From positions 1-64,000 of the IMG/VR virus record IMGVR_UViG_3300042881_003464: 64,000 nt of DNA; one strand, written 5' to 3'. Each line of letters opens with the position of its first letter. Within the stretch, counting starts at the first letter, position 1. The translations under genes were made by a program, and so were the position numbers. This stretch comes from a virus. This document shows, piece after piece, positions 24,347-32,754 of the stretch. The notes under the pieces are model-generated. The model did not search any database. It was not told the DNA's origin and saw nothing but the letters and a program-made list of their open reading frames with translations.

Positions 24347-25975
24347 TTATGTCATTTCCTGCCATTCAATGCTGGCGTAAATGTCTTGATTCTGTCCGGT
24401 AGTGGCCATGGTGATCACATACTCATAGGGTACGCCAGTGAATGGTTCACGTTCCAACTGATAGACAAATGAGAACTGTTCTTGTGTTGGAGCACTAGCA
24501 CTTTGATTGGTGCTGTTGATAAAACTCTGTTCCACAATGTCGCCTGACACCAAGGCTGTGGGAGCTAGGTTGTATTGTACTGCACTGTCAGCGGCTGAAT
24601 CAACCCAAGTACCACCAGACGTAATGGCATATTTGTAAACTCTAAACTGGAAAAAGCTCTGAGCCAAAGGTACAATACTGTAGTTAATGGGCACAACCAC
24701 CGCGTCCAACATAGTGGGTTTGAGTCTAATGGCTATCACAGGTACAAAACTCACATCATTGGGCAATCGTCGAGGAGTTCCTATCAAGTGTGAAGCAGCT
24801 CGCGGATTGCCCAACAACTGATAACCACCTTCTGAAATCACACTGGAGCAGATTTGCCGCAGGCTACTGGGCGATGCCGTAGTGCCAGTGTTGGTGATTT
24901 CCAAACGCAAAGGCAGCGTGGCTGTGGTGGTATAGGTTGTGGTGTTATTGACGAATGCTGTACTAGGCACGTTGGCATGATGGAAATGATGACATTCAAC
25001 GTAGTTGCCATCGATGATAAATCCTACCCGCACCGTTCCCACACCTAACCATTCAATGTCACAGAACCAGATCTGGTCTAGGGCTGTATTAAGTTCAATA
25101 CCACTTGGATTACTTGCGCCACCTAATCCAGACAATGTATCTACGTTCCAGTTAGCCTGTAGTACTCTATCTTCCACAATGGCACCCGAACTGTAGCTAC
25201 GGATCACCATGTAAAGATCAGTACCGGTGACTTCAAAGTATATGCCATTCTGAGCACCAAAATAACCCACACGCTGGCGCAGATTGACTTTGGCTTCATT
25301 CATACAGAATGACTGATAGATCAGCAGACTCTTGCCAGGTTGATAGGTAAAAGTTCTAACAGTTTCTCTAAGCACTTGGTCGCCAGATGCTGTGCCCACT
25401 GAACACAAAAATGAACTGGAGTTGGCATTGTAGACCACATTGGCAGTGGCACCAGTAATAGATGAACTGAACTGTTCATGATCATAATATCTAGCCTGTG
25501 TATCAAATATAGTAACAGGATTGCTGACACGCAAGCGGCCAAACGCATCTTTGAGTCCATCACCAAATGAACTTATGGCAACATTACCACCGGTGACATT
25601 GGCATTGACTGTGCCATCAACAGTGATTGATCCACCACCATCAACAACTGTGACGTTGCCGGTAATACCAGCTAGGTTGCCGTTTATTCCCACATTGCCA
25701 GATGTGATAGCTACGTTGGTATTGCCAGTAATGACCCATGGACTGGTGCCTTGGTACACAGTTACATTACCTGAACTTACTGTGACCGGCAGTGTGTTGC
25801 CTGAAATATCAACGTTGCCAAGACTACCAATAGCAACATTGCCCACTGACACGTTGCCAATAATAGCAGCATTGGTACGCACAAACACCTGGCCTGTGGC
25901 TGCATTAAGCTCCAGTGCCTGCGTGATGTTACGCAGGTACCACGGTGCTACTTCACTTGGATTTGGCTCAGCCAT
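24347..25975 (-). CDS. Conserved virion structural protein
   Basis: A 542-residue beta-rich protein. The first 150 residues hold many GNV-containing repeats ([22 protein letters not shown]). A conserved block, [18 protein letters not shown], follows, a motif recurrent in large phage virion proteins, then a globular domain. The type fits a tail fibre or head decoration protein. Its ATG shares the last base of the previous stop (TAATG). Confidence 0.65.
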   Translation of the reverse strand: MAEPNPSEVAPWYLRNITQALELNAATGQVFVRTNAAIIGNVSVGNVAIGSLGNVDISGNTLPVTVSSGNVTVYQGTSPWVITGNTNVAITSGNVGINGNLAGITGNVTVVDGGGSITVDGTVNANVTGGNVAISSFGDGLKDAFGRLRVSNPVTIFDTQARYYDHEQFSSSITGATANVVYNANSSSFLCSVGTASGDQVLRETVRTFTYQPGKSLLIYQSFCMNEAKVNLRQRVGYFGAQNGIYFEVTGTDLYMVIRSYSSGAIVEDRVLQANWNVDTLSGLGGASNPSGIELNTALDQIWFCDIEWLGVGTVRVGFIIDGNYVECHHFHHANVPSTAFVNNTTTYTTTATLPLRLEITNTGTTASPSSLRQICSSVISEGGYQLLGNPRAASHLIGTPRRLPNDVSFVPVIAIRLKPTMLDAVVVPINYSIVPLAQSFFQFRVYKYAITSGGTWVDSAADSAVQYNLAPTALVSGDIVEQSFINSTNQSASAPTQEQFSFVYQLEREPFTGVPYEYVITMATTGQNQDIYASIEWQEMT

Positions 25976-26361
25976 TATCGTGGATATCCTTTAAAACCTT
26001 TTACCACACTTTTGTTGTTGACAAAATTAGGTTCTTGGCTCTCTGGTGAGCTCACCACTTTTTTACCACCAGGCGTATTGGTCATTTGCAAAGCTTTATC
26101 GATTATTTTTCCAATACCACCGTTCATGCCCACTACCACTGCATTTTTACCAAATGCTGCTTCTGCACTCCACTCCGGTTTGTAAGGATTTACGTCATCT
26201 GGTTTGGCATCTGATCGAGCTCTGGCCACTGCCACACCCATTCTGTAGGTTTGATAAGGATCGCTGCTTTTTAATCCTGGAAGATTATACGCATATCTCA
26301 TGGGTTCGGCTGATTCAGGGGGCAGTTCCCGCTGCTCACGTATGAACTCACGAGCTCTCAT
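25975..26361 (-). CDS. Putative internal head protein with CTS-like N-terminus
   Basis: A 128-residue protein beginning MRAREFIREQ. T4 internal head proteins begin MKTYQEFIAEA, the capsid-targeting sequence cut after the I-x-E by the gp21 protease; here EFIRE gives the same EFIxE core. The body is basic and the C-terminus is GFKGYPR, a tail shared with the next gene, which ends AFKGYPR. The two genes overlap by 4 bases. A packaged internal protein that is matured by proteolysis is a reasonable inference. Confidence 0.55.
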   Translation of the reverse strand: MRAREFIREQRELPPESAEPMRYAYNLPGLKSSDPYQTYRMGVAVARARSDAKPDDVNPYKPEWSAEAAFGKNAVVVGMNGGIGKIIDKALQMTNTPGGKKVVSSPESQEPNFVNNKSVVKGFKGYPR

Positions 26362-26729
26362 CTTGGATAACCTTTAAAAGCCCGGATAGGACTTTGTTTG
26401 TCGGTACTAGGAGGCTCCTCGGAGTCCATGTCACCGTTGTTGAGATCGTGCCAATCAGCACCGGCTGCTTTGTAGGCCATCTTCAACATGTCTTGTTCTT
26501 CTTTGGTATAGGGATGTGCGGTTTTGTGTTTGCCTACCCAACTGAGTTTGTTAAGCTCAGGCACAAAAGTTCCATCTGTAGAAGCCAAGGCCATCATCAC
26601 ACGATTGAGTGTGTAATCGCTGTTCCACTTATCGCCGTCACTGAAAATGTTCAATCCGCGGGTGGGGAATCGTTTGCCTTTGCTGAGTTTGGCATTTGTT
26701 GCTTCTTTGATGAATTCTTTGGCTCGCAT
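26358..26729 (-). CDS. Putative internal head protein with CTS-like N-terminus
   Basis: A 123-residue protein beginning MRAKEFIKEA, the closest match in the window to the T4 capsid-targeting sequence, with the EFIKE|A core. It continues KGKRFPTRGLNIFSDGDKWNSDYTLNRVMMALASTDGTF and LSWVGKHKTAHPYTKEEQDMLKMAYKAAGADW, and ends AFKGYPR like its neighbour. The middle is a different sequence from the neighbour, so the shared ends may be sorting or processing tags rather than traces of gene duplication. Confidence 0.55.
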   Translation of the reverse strand: MRAKEFIKEATNAKLSKGKRFPTRGLNIFSDGDKWNSDYTLNRVMMALASTDGTFVPELNKLSWVGKHKTAHPYTKEEQDMLKMAYKAAGADWHDLNNGDMDSEEPPSTDKQSPIRAFKGYPR

Positions 26730-26739
26730 GCTGCTCTCT

Positions 26740-27036
26740 TTACAAGGACATCACAGCAGCGTTACCAGAACTTTCTGTGCCTAGTTCACTGATACTGGCG
26801 TTGCCGCCAGCAATGGTAATAAAGTTGCCTACTCCCACAAACATATCCATGCTGCTGTTAGCAGGTATGATCACTGCATTGCTATAAATTGTGTCGCTGG
26901 TCACACCAGCATTGGCCACATTTGCTACGTTGACCTGAAAGGTAACCGCATTGGTGCCTGTGTTGATTTGTACTTTGTCGGTGCGCCATACCACATTGGT
27001 CTGTGCTCCGGTATAAACATTTACTTGACTGGCCAT
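26740..27036 (-). CDS. Small beta-rich virion-like protein
   Basis: A 98-residue protein with alternating beta pattern: VNVYTGAQTNVVWRTDKVQINTGTNAVTFQVNVANV, ending TIAGGNASISELGTESSGNAAVMSL. No charged patches, Cys or signal. It resembles small phage structural or decoration proteins in composition, and similar short beta proteins occur in the tail-fibre region here (53219-53548). No specific role can be given. Confidence 0.55.
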   Translation of the reverse strand: MASQVNVYTGAQTNVVWRTDKVQINTGTNAVTFQVNVANVANAGVTSDTIYSNAVIIPANSSMDMFVGVGNFITIAGGNASISELGTESSGNAAVMSL

Positions 27037-27050
27037 ATTTTATTCCTTGA

Positions 27051-28565
27051 TTACCACTTACGGCAACTCCAATAGCGTGCTTTGGTTTTTGGTCCCGGAT
27101 TCTCGCAGCGATGGCGTGCTCTAAAACTGCGACGACGTGCAGGATTTGATTTTTTGATACGCATGGTTTTGTCGCCAAAGTTTACTTTTTTCACATTGCC
27201 TGTTGTGGGATCTTTGACATATACCTTGAACTTTTTAACATCGCCTGCTGTAGGCTTGTTGAGTTGAACTTCGCGTCCTTGATATTTCGCTTCATCCATA
27301 TCAACTTCTTCAAGCTCTCTAGCTAGATTTGATTCAATGTAGTCTGCTGCTGTGTCTACATAATCAGCTGCTTTGTTGATCTTGGATTGTACCCACTCTG
27401 GCATGTTTTCGTTGTCATCTAACATACCTGTGAGTCTGCGAGCAGCTCTTACTATGGTCTGCAGATCGTCTTTGGCCATGTCGCCTTCATAATCATACTC
27501 ACCTTGATCTGCTATGTTTGGTTCTTCACAATCACAGTTTTCTGCCATGTCAGAGATACCAGACAGTTTACGAATGCGATTCATTTCTTCAAGATCTTCG
27601 TTGCTCTTGTTGCCCCAGTTCTTGGCGCCTTTTTTGCGGCATTGTACCAAGGCACCTGATGCGTAGGCCGACGGCCATACTTTGTAGCGACTGCGTACCT
27701 TGTGATAGCAAGCATCTTGTTTTTCAGCTAAGGCCTCGTCCTCGTACATAGGACCTCCGCAGTGGGGACAGGCTTGTTCACTAACAGGCACACAGTTTGG
27801 CACCATGCGGTCGCCTTTTTTCTTCATGCCTTGTTGTTCATAGCCATCCCAGCAGCGTTCGTCTAGTTGTTCTTCGTTGGTTTTCTTTGTGGCTACATTG
27901 ATAGCCTTGCCACTGCGTTCTGGATTAGGATCTTCTCTGCGTTTGCGGCTAGCGGCCGACGCACGGCCTTTTTTACCCAGTGCATGTGCCTTGGCCTGTG
28001 GCAAACACTTAGGCTTGCCTTCTGAATCATCACCACGAGCACAGTCGCCACGTATCTTACCGTCTGGACCAAAACGCACCCATTTTTGTTTGAACCAATT
28101 GCGTAGATTTTCTTCCATAGTACGTGGCACAATGTATCCCTGGTTTCTTCCCAGATGAAATTCGCCTACGATATCTCCGTCCCAGGTCTGTGCTACCACA
28201 TGCACTTGATTTTTTCCTAGGTGAGTATCTGCGCCCATGCTTTTGACTTGATCCAGCCAGCTGTCATAATCTGTTACTAGCTTTTTTGCCGGCGCAACTT
28301 CTGCTACTTCTTCTTCGGTGTCGTAGTCATATTGATCAACTTCAGTGCCATCAACATCAATCATTTTGTCTTCAAAGGCACCAATAGCCTCCAGCAACTC
28401 CAACACAGTGTCGTCGGCTAGCAGAGTAATACTATCGTGATCATGCTCAATGATTTCGCTTTCTAACAGTACCTCTTCACGCAGATTGAACGCAAACAAA
28501 TCGCCCGTTACCGGACGATTTTGTACTTGTTGTTGCTGTTCAAAGTAATCACGCAGTTTTTTCAT
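27051..28565 (-). CDS. Conserved multi-module phage protein, unknown
   Basis: A 504-residue protein from ATG 28565, beginning MKKLRDYFEQQQQ. Modules seen: acidic N-terminal part; around residues 160-220 a basic block KWVRFGPDGKIRGDCARGD followed by KPKCLPQAKAHALGKKGRASAASRKRREDP; a CPHCGGP zinc-like motif; a segment CYHKVRSRYKVWPSAYASGALVQCRKKG; and a very basic C-terminus (KSNPARRRSFRARHRCENPGPKTKARYW). The middle block is a recurrent phage domain of unknown function. The basic ends suggest DNA contact, perhaps packaged in the head. Confidence 0.6.
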   Translation of the reverse strand: MKKLRDYFEQQQQVQNRPVTGDLFAFNLREEVLLESEIIEHDHDSITLLADDTVLELLEAIGAFEDKMIDVDGTEVDQYDYDTEEEVAEVAPAKKLVTDYDSWLDQVKSMGADTHLGKNQVHVVAQTWDGDIVGEFHLGRNQGYIVPRTMEENLRNWFKQKWVRFGPDGKIRGDCARGDDSEGKPKCLPQAKAHALGKKGRASAASRKRREDPNPERSGKAINVATKKTNEEQLDERCWDGYEQQGMKKKGDRMVPNCVPVSEQACPHCGGPMYEDEALAEKQDACYHKVRSRYKVWPSAYASGALVQCRKKGAKNWGNKSNEDLEEMNRIRKLSGISDMAENCDCEEPNIADQGEYDYEGDMAKDDLQTIVRAARRLTGMLDDNENMPEWVQSKINKAADYVDTAADYIESNLARELEEVDMDEAKYQGREVQLNKPTAGDVKKFKVYVKDPTTGNVKKVNFGDKTMRIKKSNPARRRSFRARHRCENPGPKTKARYWSCRKW

Positions 28566-28567
28566 CT

Positions 28568-30829
28568 TTAGCCTTGATACTTTTTCCAAAGTTGTTGTTC
28601 CAACATACCCTGACGCTTGGGATCAACATTGATCACAGGCACAGTGGTTTGACCAGTGCTCTTGGGCTTGTTGAGTCCACCTGCCAATCCTTTTGTAATA
28701 ACTTCGGTGTCAGCAGTGACTTCATCAGGACTGTTGGCCAAATCTTCTTCCACATGATCACATGCACAGGGATTCTGTCCACAGTGTGGGCATGTTTCAC
28801 CGTGATCGCCTAGTCCTGCCATTTTCAAAAGCATCAACAGTTGTTCTGCATCTTGATCCGTGGCACTGATACTAAGTGTTTTGCTAGGTCCGCCCTGGCT
28901 GTCAGTATTCATGCTGGTGCTGATCTGCATGCTTTCTGCGATCATGCCCTCTAGTTCGCGATTGAAACTGTCATAAATTCCTTTGCCAAACTGCATACCA
29001 CCTGAACTCTTGGGTGTGCTGTCCTTCTTGGCTGGTGATTTGTTTTCTTCAGTGGCTTTTTCTCTGACGCCCATGGGTGCCATTACTGGTGCAACGCCGC
29101 CTGATGTGGTCATTTCATCAGTTTTCTTTTTCTTTTCAGGCAAGCCCTTGTGTTTGGTTTTAGCAAAGTCTTTTGTGTCACCTTTTTTCATTGTGCTAGC
29201 AACTTTTTTCAGTTCCTTGCTGGCGCCGGGAATCTTCTCGCCTTTTTGCATTGCATGAGCCATGCCCATGAAACGCTGTTGTGCTTTGCTTACTGCTTTT
29301 TCTCCAAGCTCTTCTTCGCCTACTTTCTTCTTGGTGTAAGCAGTGCGATCTGCTTTACGACTCTTGGCTGTCACACGTTCTTGACGTGGCTTGTCCGCGG
29401 TGTATTTCTTTGGACGTCCACGACCACGCTTTTCACCTGCGGCTGGTTGCGCACGTTTTTTCTTTTCGTTACCCCACTCATCGTAGTCGTCATCGTTGCC
29501 GCTGTCGTCACGATCACTGCGATGGCCATACTTCTTATGAATATTACGATCGCTTTCTGGATCACTGTGTTTCACAGTTTTAGCAGCGTCTTTTTGCGCG
29601 GCCTTGATCAAATTAAGATCAAGCTCATTGACTTTTTCCATGTCACCGTCGCCGTCTAGGTCAGCTTTCTTTAGACCAGCAGCACGAGCCTTGGCAAGAT
29701 TGCCAGTAAACAAATTACCTTCGTCTACGCCTAGTTCATCTTCCAGCTTGCTCATGATCCACTCATATGGATCACCTGTGCGTGCCTTGGCAATACCATA
29801 GGGCATTTCGTCACGATAGTGATCGTATAGTGCGCTGTACAGCTCATCAGTTAGTTCTCCGCTGCGCTTGAATTGTTCAATGTCACGACTCATGCTACGC
29901 ATGATATTATCAAGACCTTCGCTCATTTGTCCTAGACGTCGCTTGGCTTTTTCAAGTCCCGCACGTCCAGTAGGACTTCGGCTGGCTTCGTCATCAAGAT
30001 CTTTTGTGCTGACTTTCCAATCACCACCTTTGGCCTTGCGTTGAAACGCAGGTACTTTGCTCTTGGCAGGTGAATCCTTGTATTCGCCTTCCGCCATACC
30101 TTTATCTCTTTTAAGTGCTGCTGGTGTTGCACTAGTATCATAGTCCCAGCTTGACCGTTGTCCGGATTTATCAAGATCTCTGGCACCTTTGCTTACTGCT
30201 TGACTATACCCAGAGGCACGTTTATCTGCCAGACGCCCAAATTTTCCTTCAGGATCTGCTCTTCGATTTCCTTGAGCTGCTGCCATGGCTCTACCGCCAG
30301 CCCAATTGCGTTGCCCTTTAGCCTTGTCTGCATAACTTGTTAAGGTATCTGGACTTAGTTCGTTAACTTGTTCTTTTTTATGTTTTTTTGCGTCTTGTGC
30401 GGCTTTTTTCATTGACTCTTTTTTGTTGCCATCTTTGTCAAGATCAATGTAATCTGGCTTTGCGGCTTCCTTCATGTTCTTCTTGACGTCTTTGGCAGCT
30501 GACTTCATGGGCTCTTTCTTGTTGCCATCTTTGTCAAGGTCAAGGAAGTCAGGCTTGCTTTCATCCATCTTGTCATGCTTTGCACGAATCTGCGCCATCT
30601 TCTCTTTACTGGCACCTTCGCGGCCGGCTTTTTGTAATGCTGCCATGCCTTTTTCGCCATATTTCTTTTTACCAAGGTATGCTTGTAGACCACTTTCTTC
30701 TACGGCCTCATCAATGCGAGACTGGAGTCCGTTGAGTTTTTCAACTTGATCAGCTGCGGTCTGTGTCGCTTCACTGGACTCCAGTGCGCGGAATTTATTA
30801 AGGATGTCATAGATGTCGTGTTGGTTCAT
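28568..30829 (-). CDS. Large charged multi-module head-associated protein
   Basis: A 753-residue protein dominated by Lys, Asp and Glu. Two near-identical blocks, KPDFLDLDKDGNKKEPM and KPDYIDLDKDGNKKESM, and later KKADLDGDGDMEKV carry D-x-D-x-D-G loops like EF-hands. KRGRGRPKKY is an AT-hook-like DNA-binding motif. SKAQQRFMGMAHAMQKG followed by TKDFAKTKHKGLPEKK matches DUF3008. CPHCGQNPCAC is a cysteine-rich cluster near the end. The mix of DNA-binding and Ca-like loops fits an internal, DNA-associated capsid protein; the function is not established. Confidence 0.6.
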   Translation of the reverse strand: MNQHDIYDILNKFRALESSEATQTAADQVEKLNGLQSRIDEAVEESGLQAYLGKKKYGEKGMAALQKAGREGASKEKMAQIRAKHDKMDESKPDFLDLDKDGNKKEPMKSAAKDVKKNMKEAAKPDYIDLDKDGNKKESMKKAAQDAKKHKKEQVNELSPDTLTSYADKAKGQRNWAGGRAMAAAQGNRRADPEGKFGRLADKRASGYSQAVSKGARDLDKSGQRSSWDYDTSATPAALKRDKGMAEGEYKDSPAKSKVPAFQRKAKGGDWKVSTKDLDDEASRSPTGRAGLEKAKRRLGQMSEGLDNIMRSMSRDIEQFKRSGELTDELYSALYDHYRDEMPYGIAKARTGDPYEWIMSKLEDELGVDEGNLFTGNLAKARAAGLKKADLDGDGDMEKVNELDLNLIKAAQKDAAKTVKHSDPESDRNIHKKYGHRSDRDDSGNDDDYDEWGNEKKKRAQPAAGEKRGRGRPKKYTADKPRQERVTAKSRKADRTAYTKKKVGEEELGEKAVSKAQQRFMGMAHAMQKGEKIPGASKELKKVASTMKKGDTKDFAKTKHKGLPEKKKKTDEMTTSGGVAPVMAPMGVREKATEENKSPAKKDSTPKSSGGMQFGKGIYDSFNRELEGMIAESMQISTSMNTDSQGGPSKTLSISATDQDAEQLLMLLKMAGLGDHGETCPHCGQNPCACDHVEEDLANSPDEVTADTEVITKGLAGGLNKPKSTGQTTVPVINVDPKRQGMLEQQLWKKYQG

Positions 30830-30832
30830 GTG

Positions 30833-31429
30833 TTATCTCGCATTAGATTTTACTGATGGTAACTTGTTGGTGCCAGTAATAGCACTTTTGTTGCCCATGG
30901 GCAGATCATTGGTTGTTTCAGCAGGAGGTGTTTTACCACCGGCCACTGAAAACTTGCTCCGGTATGAGTTTTTTAGCACCTCATGATCGTGTGGGTCAGC
31001 TGCATAGTCCTTGCTGAGAGCCTTTTGTTCACGACTGGGTGCTGGGTAATCGGTATTGGTCAATAGACCATCGTTGTTGTCAATTGCTTCGTATTCTTGA
31101 CCCATGCTTTGAGTGTAATCTTCGGTATGCATCACTATACGATTGGGATCAAGGCCTGTGAGTTGTGCCAATTGTTTGATCTGTGGCTCAATGGCAGGAT
31201 AGCGAAACTCCACATCCACAAAACTCACTCGCTCATTTTTGAATTCAGGAAAATCAGTGGGCAGCGGTAGCACTGGTGTGCTCTTAGCGTCGCTCATTTT
31301 CACAACTTCAAACTGCGAGAGTTTGTTTTTTAGATCTTGAAAAAAACCAGGGGGTGTTTCACCGCACACTTTGATGCGGTAGTTGTAGGTTTTTTCGCTT
31401 TCTATTAGATATTCTTTGAAATGTCTCAT
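30833..31429 (-). CDS. Conserved phage protein with CTS-like N-terminus
   Basis: A 198-residue protein beginning MRHFKEYLIESEKTYNYRIKV; LIES offers an L-x-E site like the processing sites of T4 prohead protease. A beta-type segment follows (ERVSFVDVEFRYPAIEPQIKQLAQLTGLDP), then VMHTEDYTQSMGQEYE and a basic C-terminus. A TAAATAC late element lies 18 bases before the ATG, inside the stop of the gp16 gene, which fits late expression. Likely a virion or core protein. Confidence 0.58.
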   Translation of the reverse strand: MRHFKEYLIESEKTYNYRIKVCGETPPGFFQDLKNKLSQFEVVKMSDAKSTPVLPLPTDFPEFKNERVSFVDVEFRYPAIEPQIKQLAQLTGLDPNRIVMHTEDYTQSMGQEYEAIDNNDGLLTNTDYPAPSREQKALSKDYAADPHDHEVLKNSYRSKFSVAGGKTPPAETTNDLPMGNKSAITGTNKLPSVKSNAR

Positions 31430-31447
31430 GTCATGATCCTATAACAG

Positions 31448-31453
31448 TATTTA
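31448..31453 (-). promoter_or_regulatory. Late-promoter-like TAAATA element
   Basis: Minus strand GAATAAATACTGTTATAGGATC. Its TAA is the stop codon of gp16 (31451). The downstream gene starts at 31429, about 18 bases away, with AGGA between. Confidence 0.5.
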
Positions 31454-31924
31454 TTCTTTTTGCTGGTTTTGGTTATTGGCCAATATTTGTCTCAGCAATT
31501 CATTACGATCGATCAACTCGCCTTGGGCAGTGGGTACCTCTGCTGTTCCACTGTCGCGATCCATTTTCAACTTTTTGAGTTGTAAATCAATCATTTTGAG
31601 CTTTTTGTTCATCTTGGCAGTTTTGGCAGTGATAGCATGTCCCAGCATGTTGCTGGCAACACCAAAAATTTCACTGGCAAATCTGGCTTCAACGCTCATG
31701 CCAAGATCCATAAGGTTGTTGTAGCTCTCCATGGCGGATTTGGCTAGCTCGTCCATTTCACCATCACTGGCTTCTAGGCCTCGTACTGCTGGCAGAGCAG
31801 CTTCAATTTTGTCTATAGTGGCCAAGGTATCAGTGGTAACAGGCAGGGACTCAGCGGTGTCAGTGGGCACATCTGAGTCAGGTTCGCTGGGCAAATCAAA
31901 CAAAGATTCAAGTTTGCGTGTCAT
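31451..31924 (-). CDS. 16: Terminase small subunit gp16-like
   Basis: A 157-residue helical protein. It has an acidic, disordered N-terminus, a long helix (SMEARFASEIFGVASNMLGHAITAKTAKMNKKLKMIDLQLKKLKMDR) and a Gln-rich C-terminus (LLRQILANNQNQQKE), the organisation and size of T4 gp16 (164 residues), which assembles as a ring and regulates gp17. gp4 is immediately upstream and gp17 further downstream in the same run. The assignment is by size, composition and context. Confidence 0.65.
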   Translation of the reverse strand: MTRKLESLFDLPSEPDSDVPTDTAESLPVTTDTLATIDKIEAALPAVRGLEASDGEMDELAKSAMESYNNLMDLGMSVEARFASEIFGVASNMLGHAITAKTAKMNKKLKMIDLQLKKLKMDRDSGTAEVPTAQGELIDRNELLRQILANNQNQQKE

Positions 31925-31956
31925 GCCATATTTACCGGCATAGATTTAGGCAGGTC

Positions 31957-32388
31957 CTATTTGGACCCGTTGTGAAACATGTCGTCTTCTGTGATAACTC
32001 TAAAAGTAAGACCCTGCCTACGACACCATTTGGTAGCTGCATCCCATTTGGCATAATTCACAGCCACAGCAGCGCGATCTCGGGCGCTTTGTTTGCTTTC
32101 AATTACGCTTTGTTTTTTGGGTTTGATTTCTATTACTTCGGCTCGGACTTGGTTGTCCTTGGTTCTATAAGTGATAAAAAAGTCTGGAACATAGATGGTC
32201 TGTTTGCCACTGAGTGGATTGAGATAAGGAATGCTTATGCTTTCACTGGCCCACTGAAGTATGTTGTCGTTGTTATCACAAAATGCCATAAAAGCAAACT
32301 CCCATCCTGATCGGTATCTTGGTTTGCTTTTGCCCACGTACTTGGTGGGATTTTTTACTTCATAAACACCTTGTGCCCAACGTTTCAT
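31957..32388 (-). CDS. 4: Head completion protein gp4 (nuclease-like)
   Basis: A 143-residue protein with a TnsA-type nuclease core: YRSGWEFAF (E30), VPDFFI (P68, D69) and EVIEIKPKK (E87, K89) form an E...PD...ExK active site. In T4, gp4 (also called gp50/65 product in older maps) completes heads after packaging; the marine relatives have the same YRSxWE motif. Size fits (T4 gp4 about 150 residues). Start ATG overlaps the end of the previous gene by four bases (ATGA). Confidence 0.78.
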   Translation of the reverse strand: MKRWAQGVYEVKNPTKYVGKSKPRYRSGWEFAFMAFCDNNDNILQWASESISIPYLNPLSGKQTIYVPDFFITYRTKDNQVRAEVIEIKPKKQSVIESKQSARDRAAVAVNYAKWDAATKWCRRQGLTFRVITEDDMFHNGSK

Positions 32389-32744
32389 GGTATAACATTT
32401 CTAGCCACATATTTGTTAGGCAACACACGTGCCTGAACACCCAGCAGCGTAGCTGAACTTTGAAGTCCATTTAGATAGTAAGCCAACACCGAAGTTAGTT
32501 CAGGTTGTCCATACCGTTGAAGTTCCTGCAATAGGTCCATGACATTGATGCCTGACTCTCCGCTGACTCTAAACAGTGTGGTAGTAAAGTTCGCAGCAGC
32601 TTGGTCAGTATTAAACACAGATCTCATGTAGGAAAACACAGCGTCGTACTGTGCAACTGGAATGCTGGAATCAAAGCCATAGAATTCATCAAACACTCTC
32701 ACAGTTTGATCAATTTTTAAATTTGGTTCGTTGACTGATGCCAT
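32385..32744 (-). CDS. Conserved small tail-region protein
   Basis: A 119-residue protein beginning MASVNEPNLKIDQTVRVFDEFYGFD, with a helical middle and a C-terminal LQSSATLLGVQARVLPNK. Not recognised. It lies between the tail-tube-like gene and gp4, with a 10-base gap before it, so it is expressed with tail and head-completion proteins. A structural role in tail or neck is likely by context only. Confidence 0.5.
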   Translation of the reverse strand: MASVNEPNLKIDQTVRVFDEFYGFDSSIPVAQYDAVFSYMRSVFNTDQAAANFTTTLFRVSGESGINVMDLLQELQRYGQPELTSVLAYYLNGLQSSATLLGVQARVLPNKYVARNVIP

Positions 32745-32754
32745 GGTTTAATGT

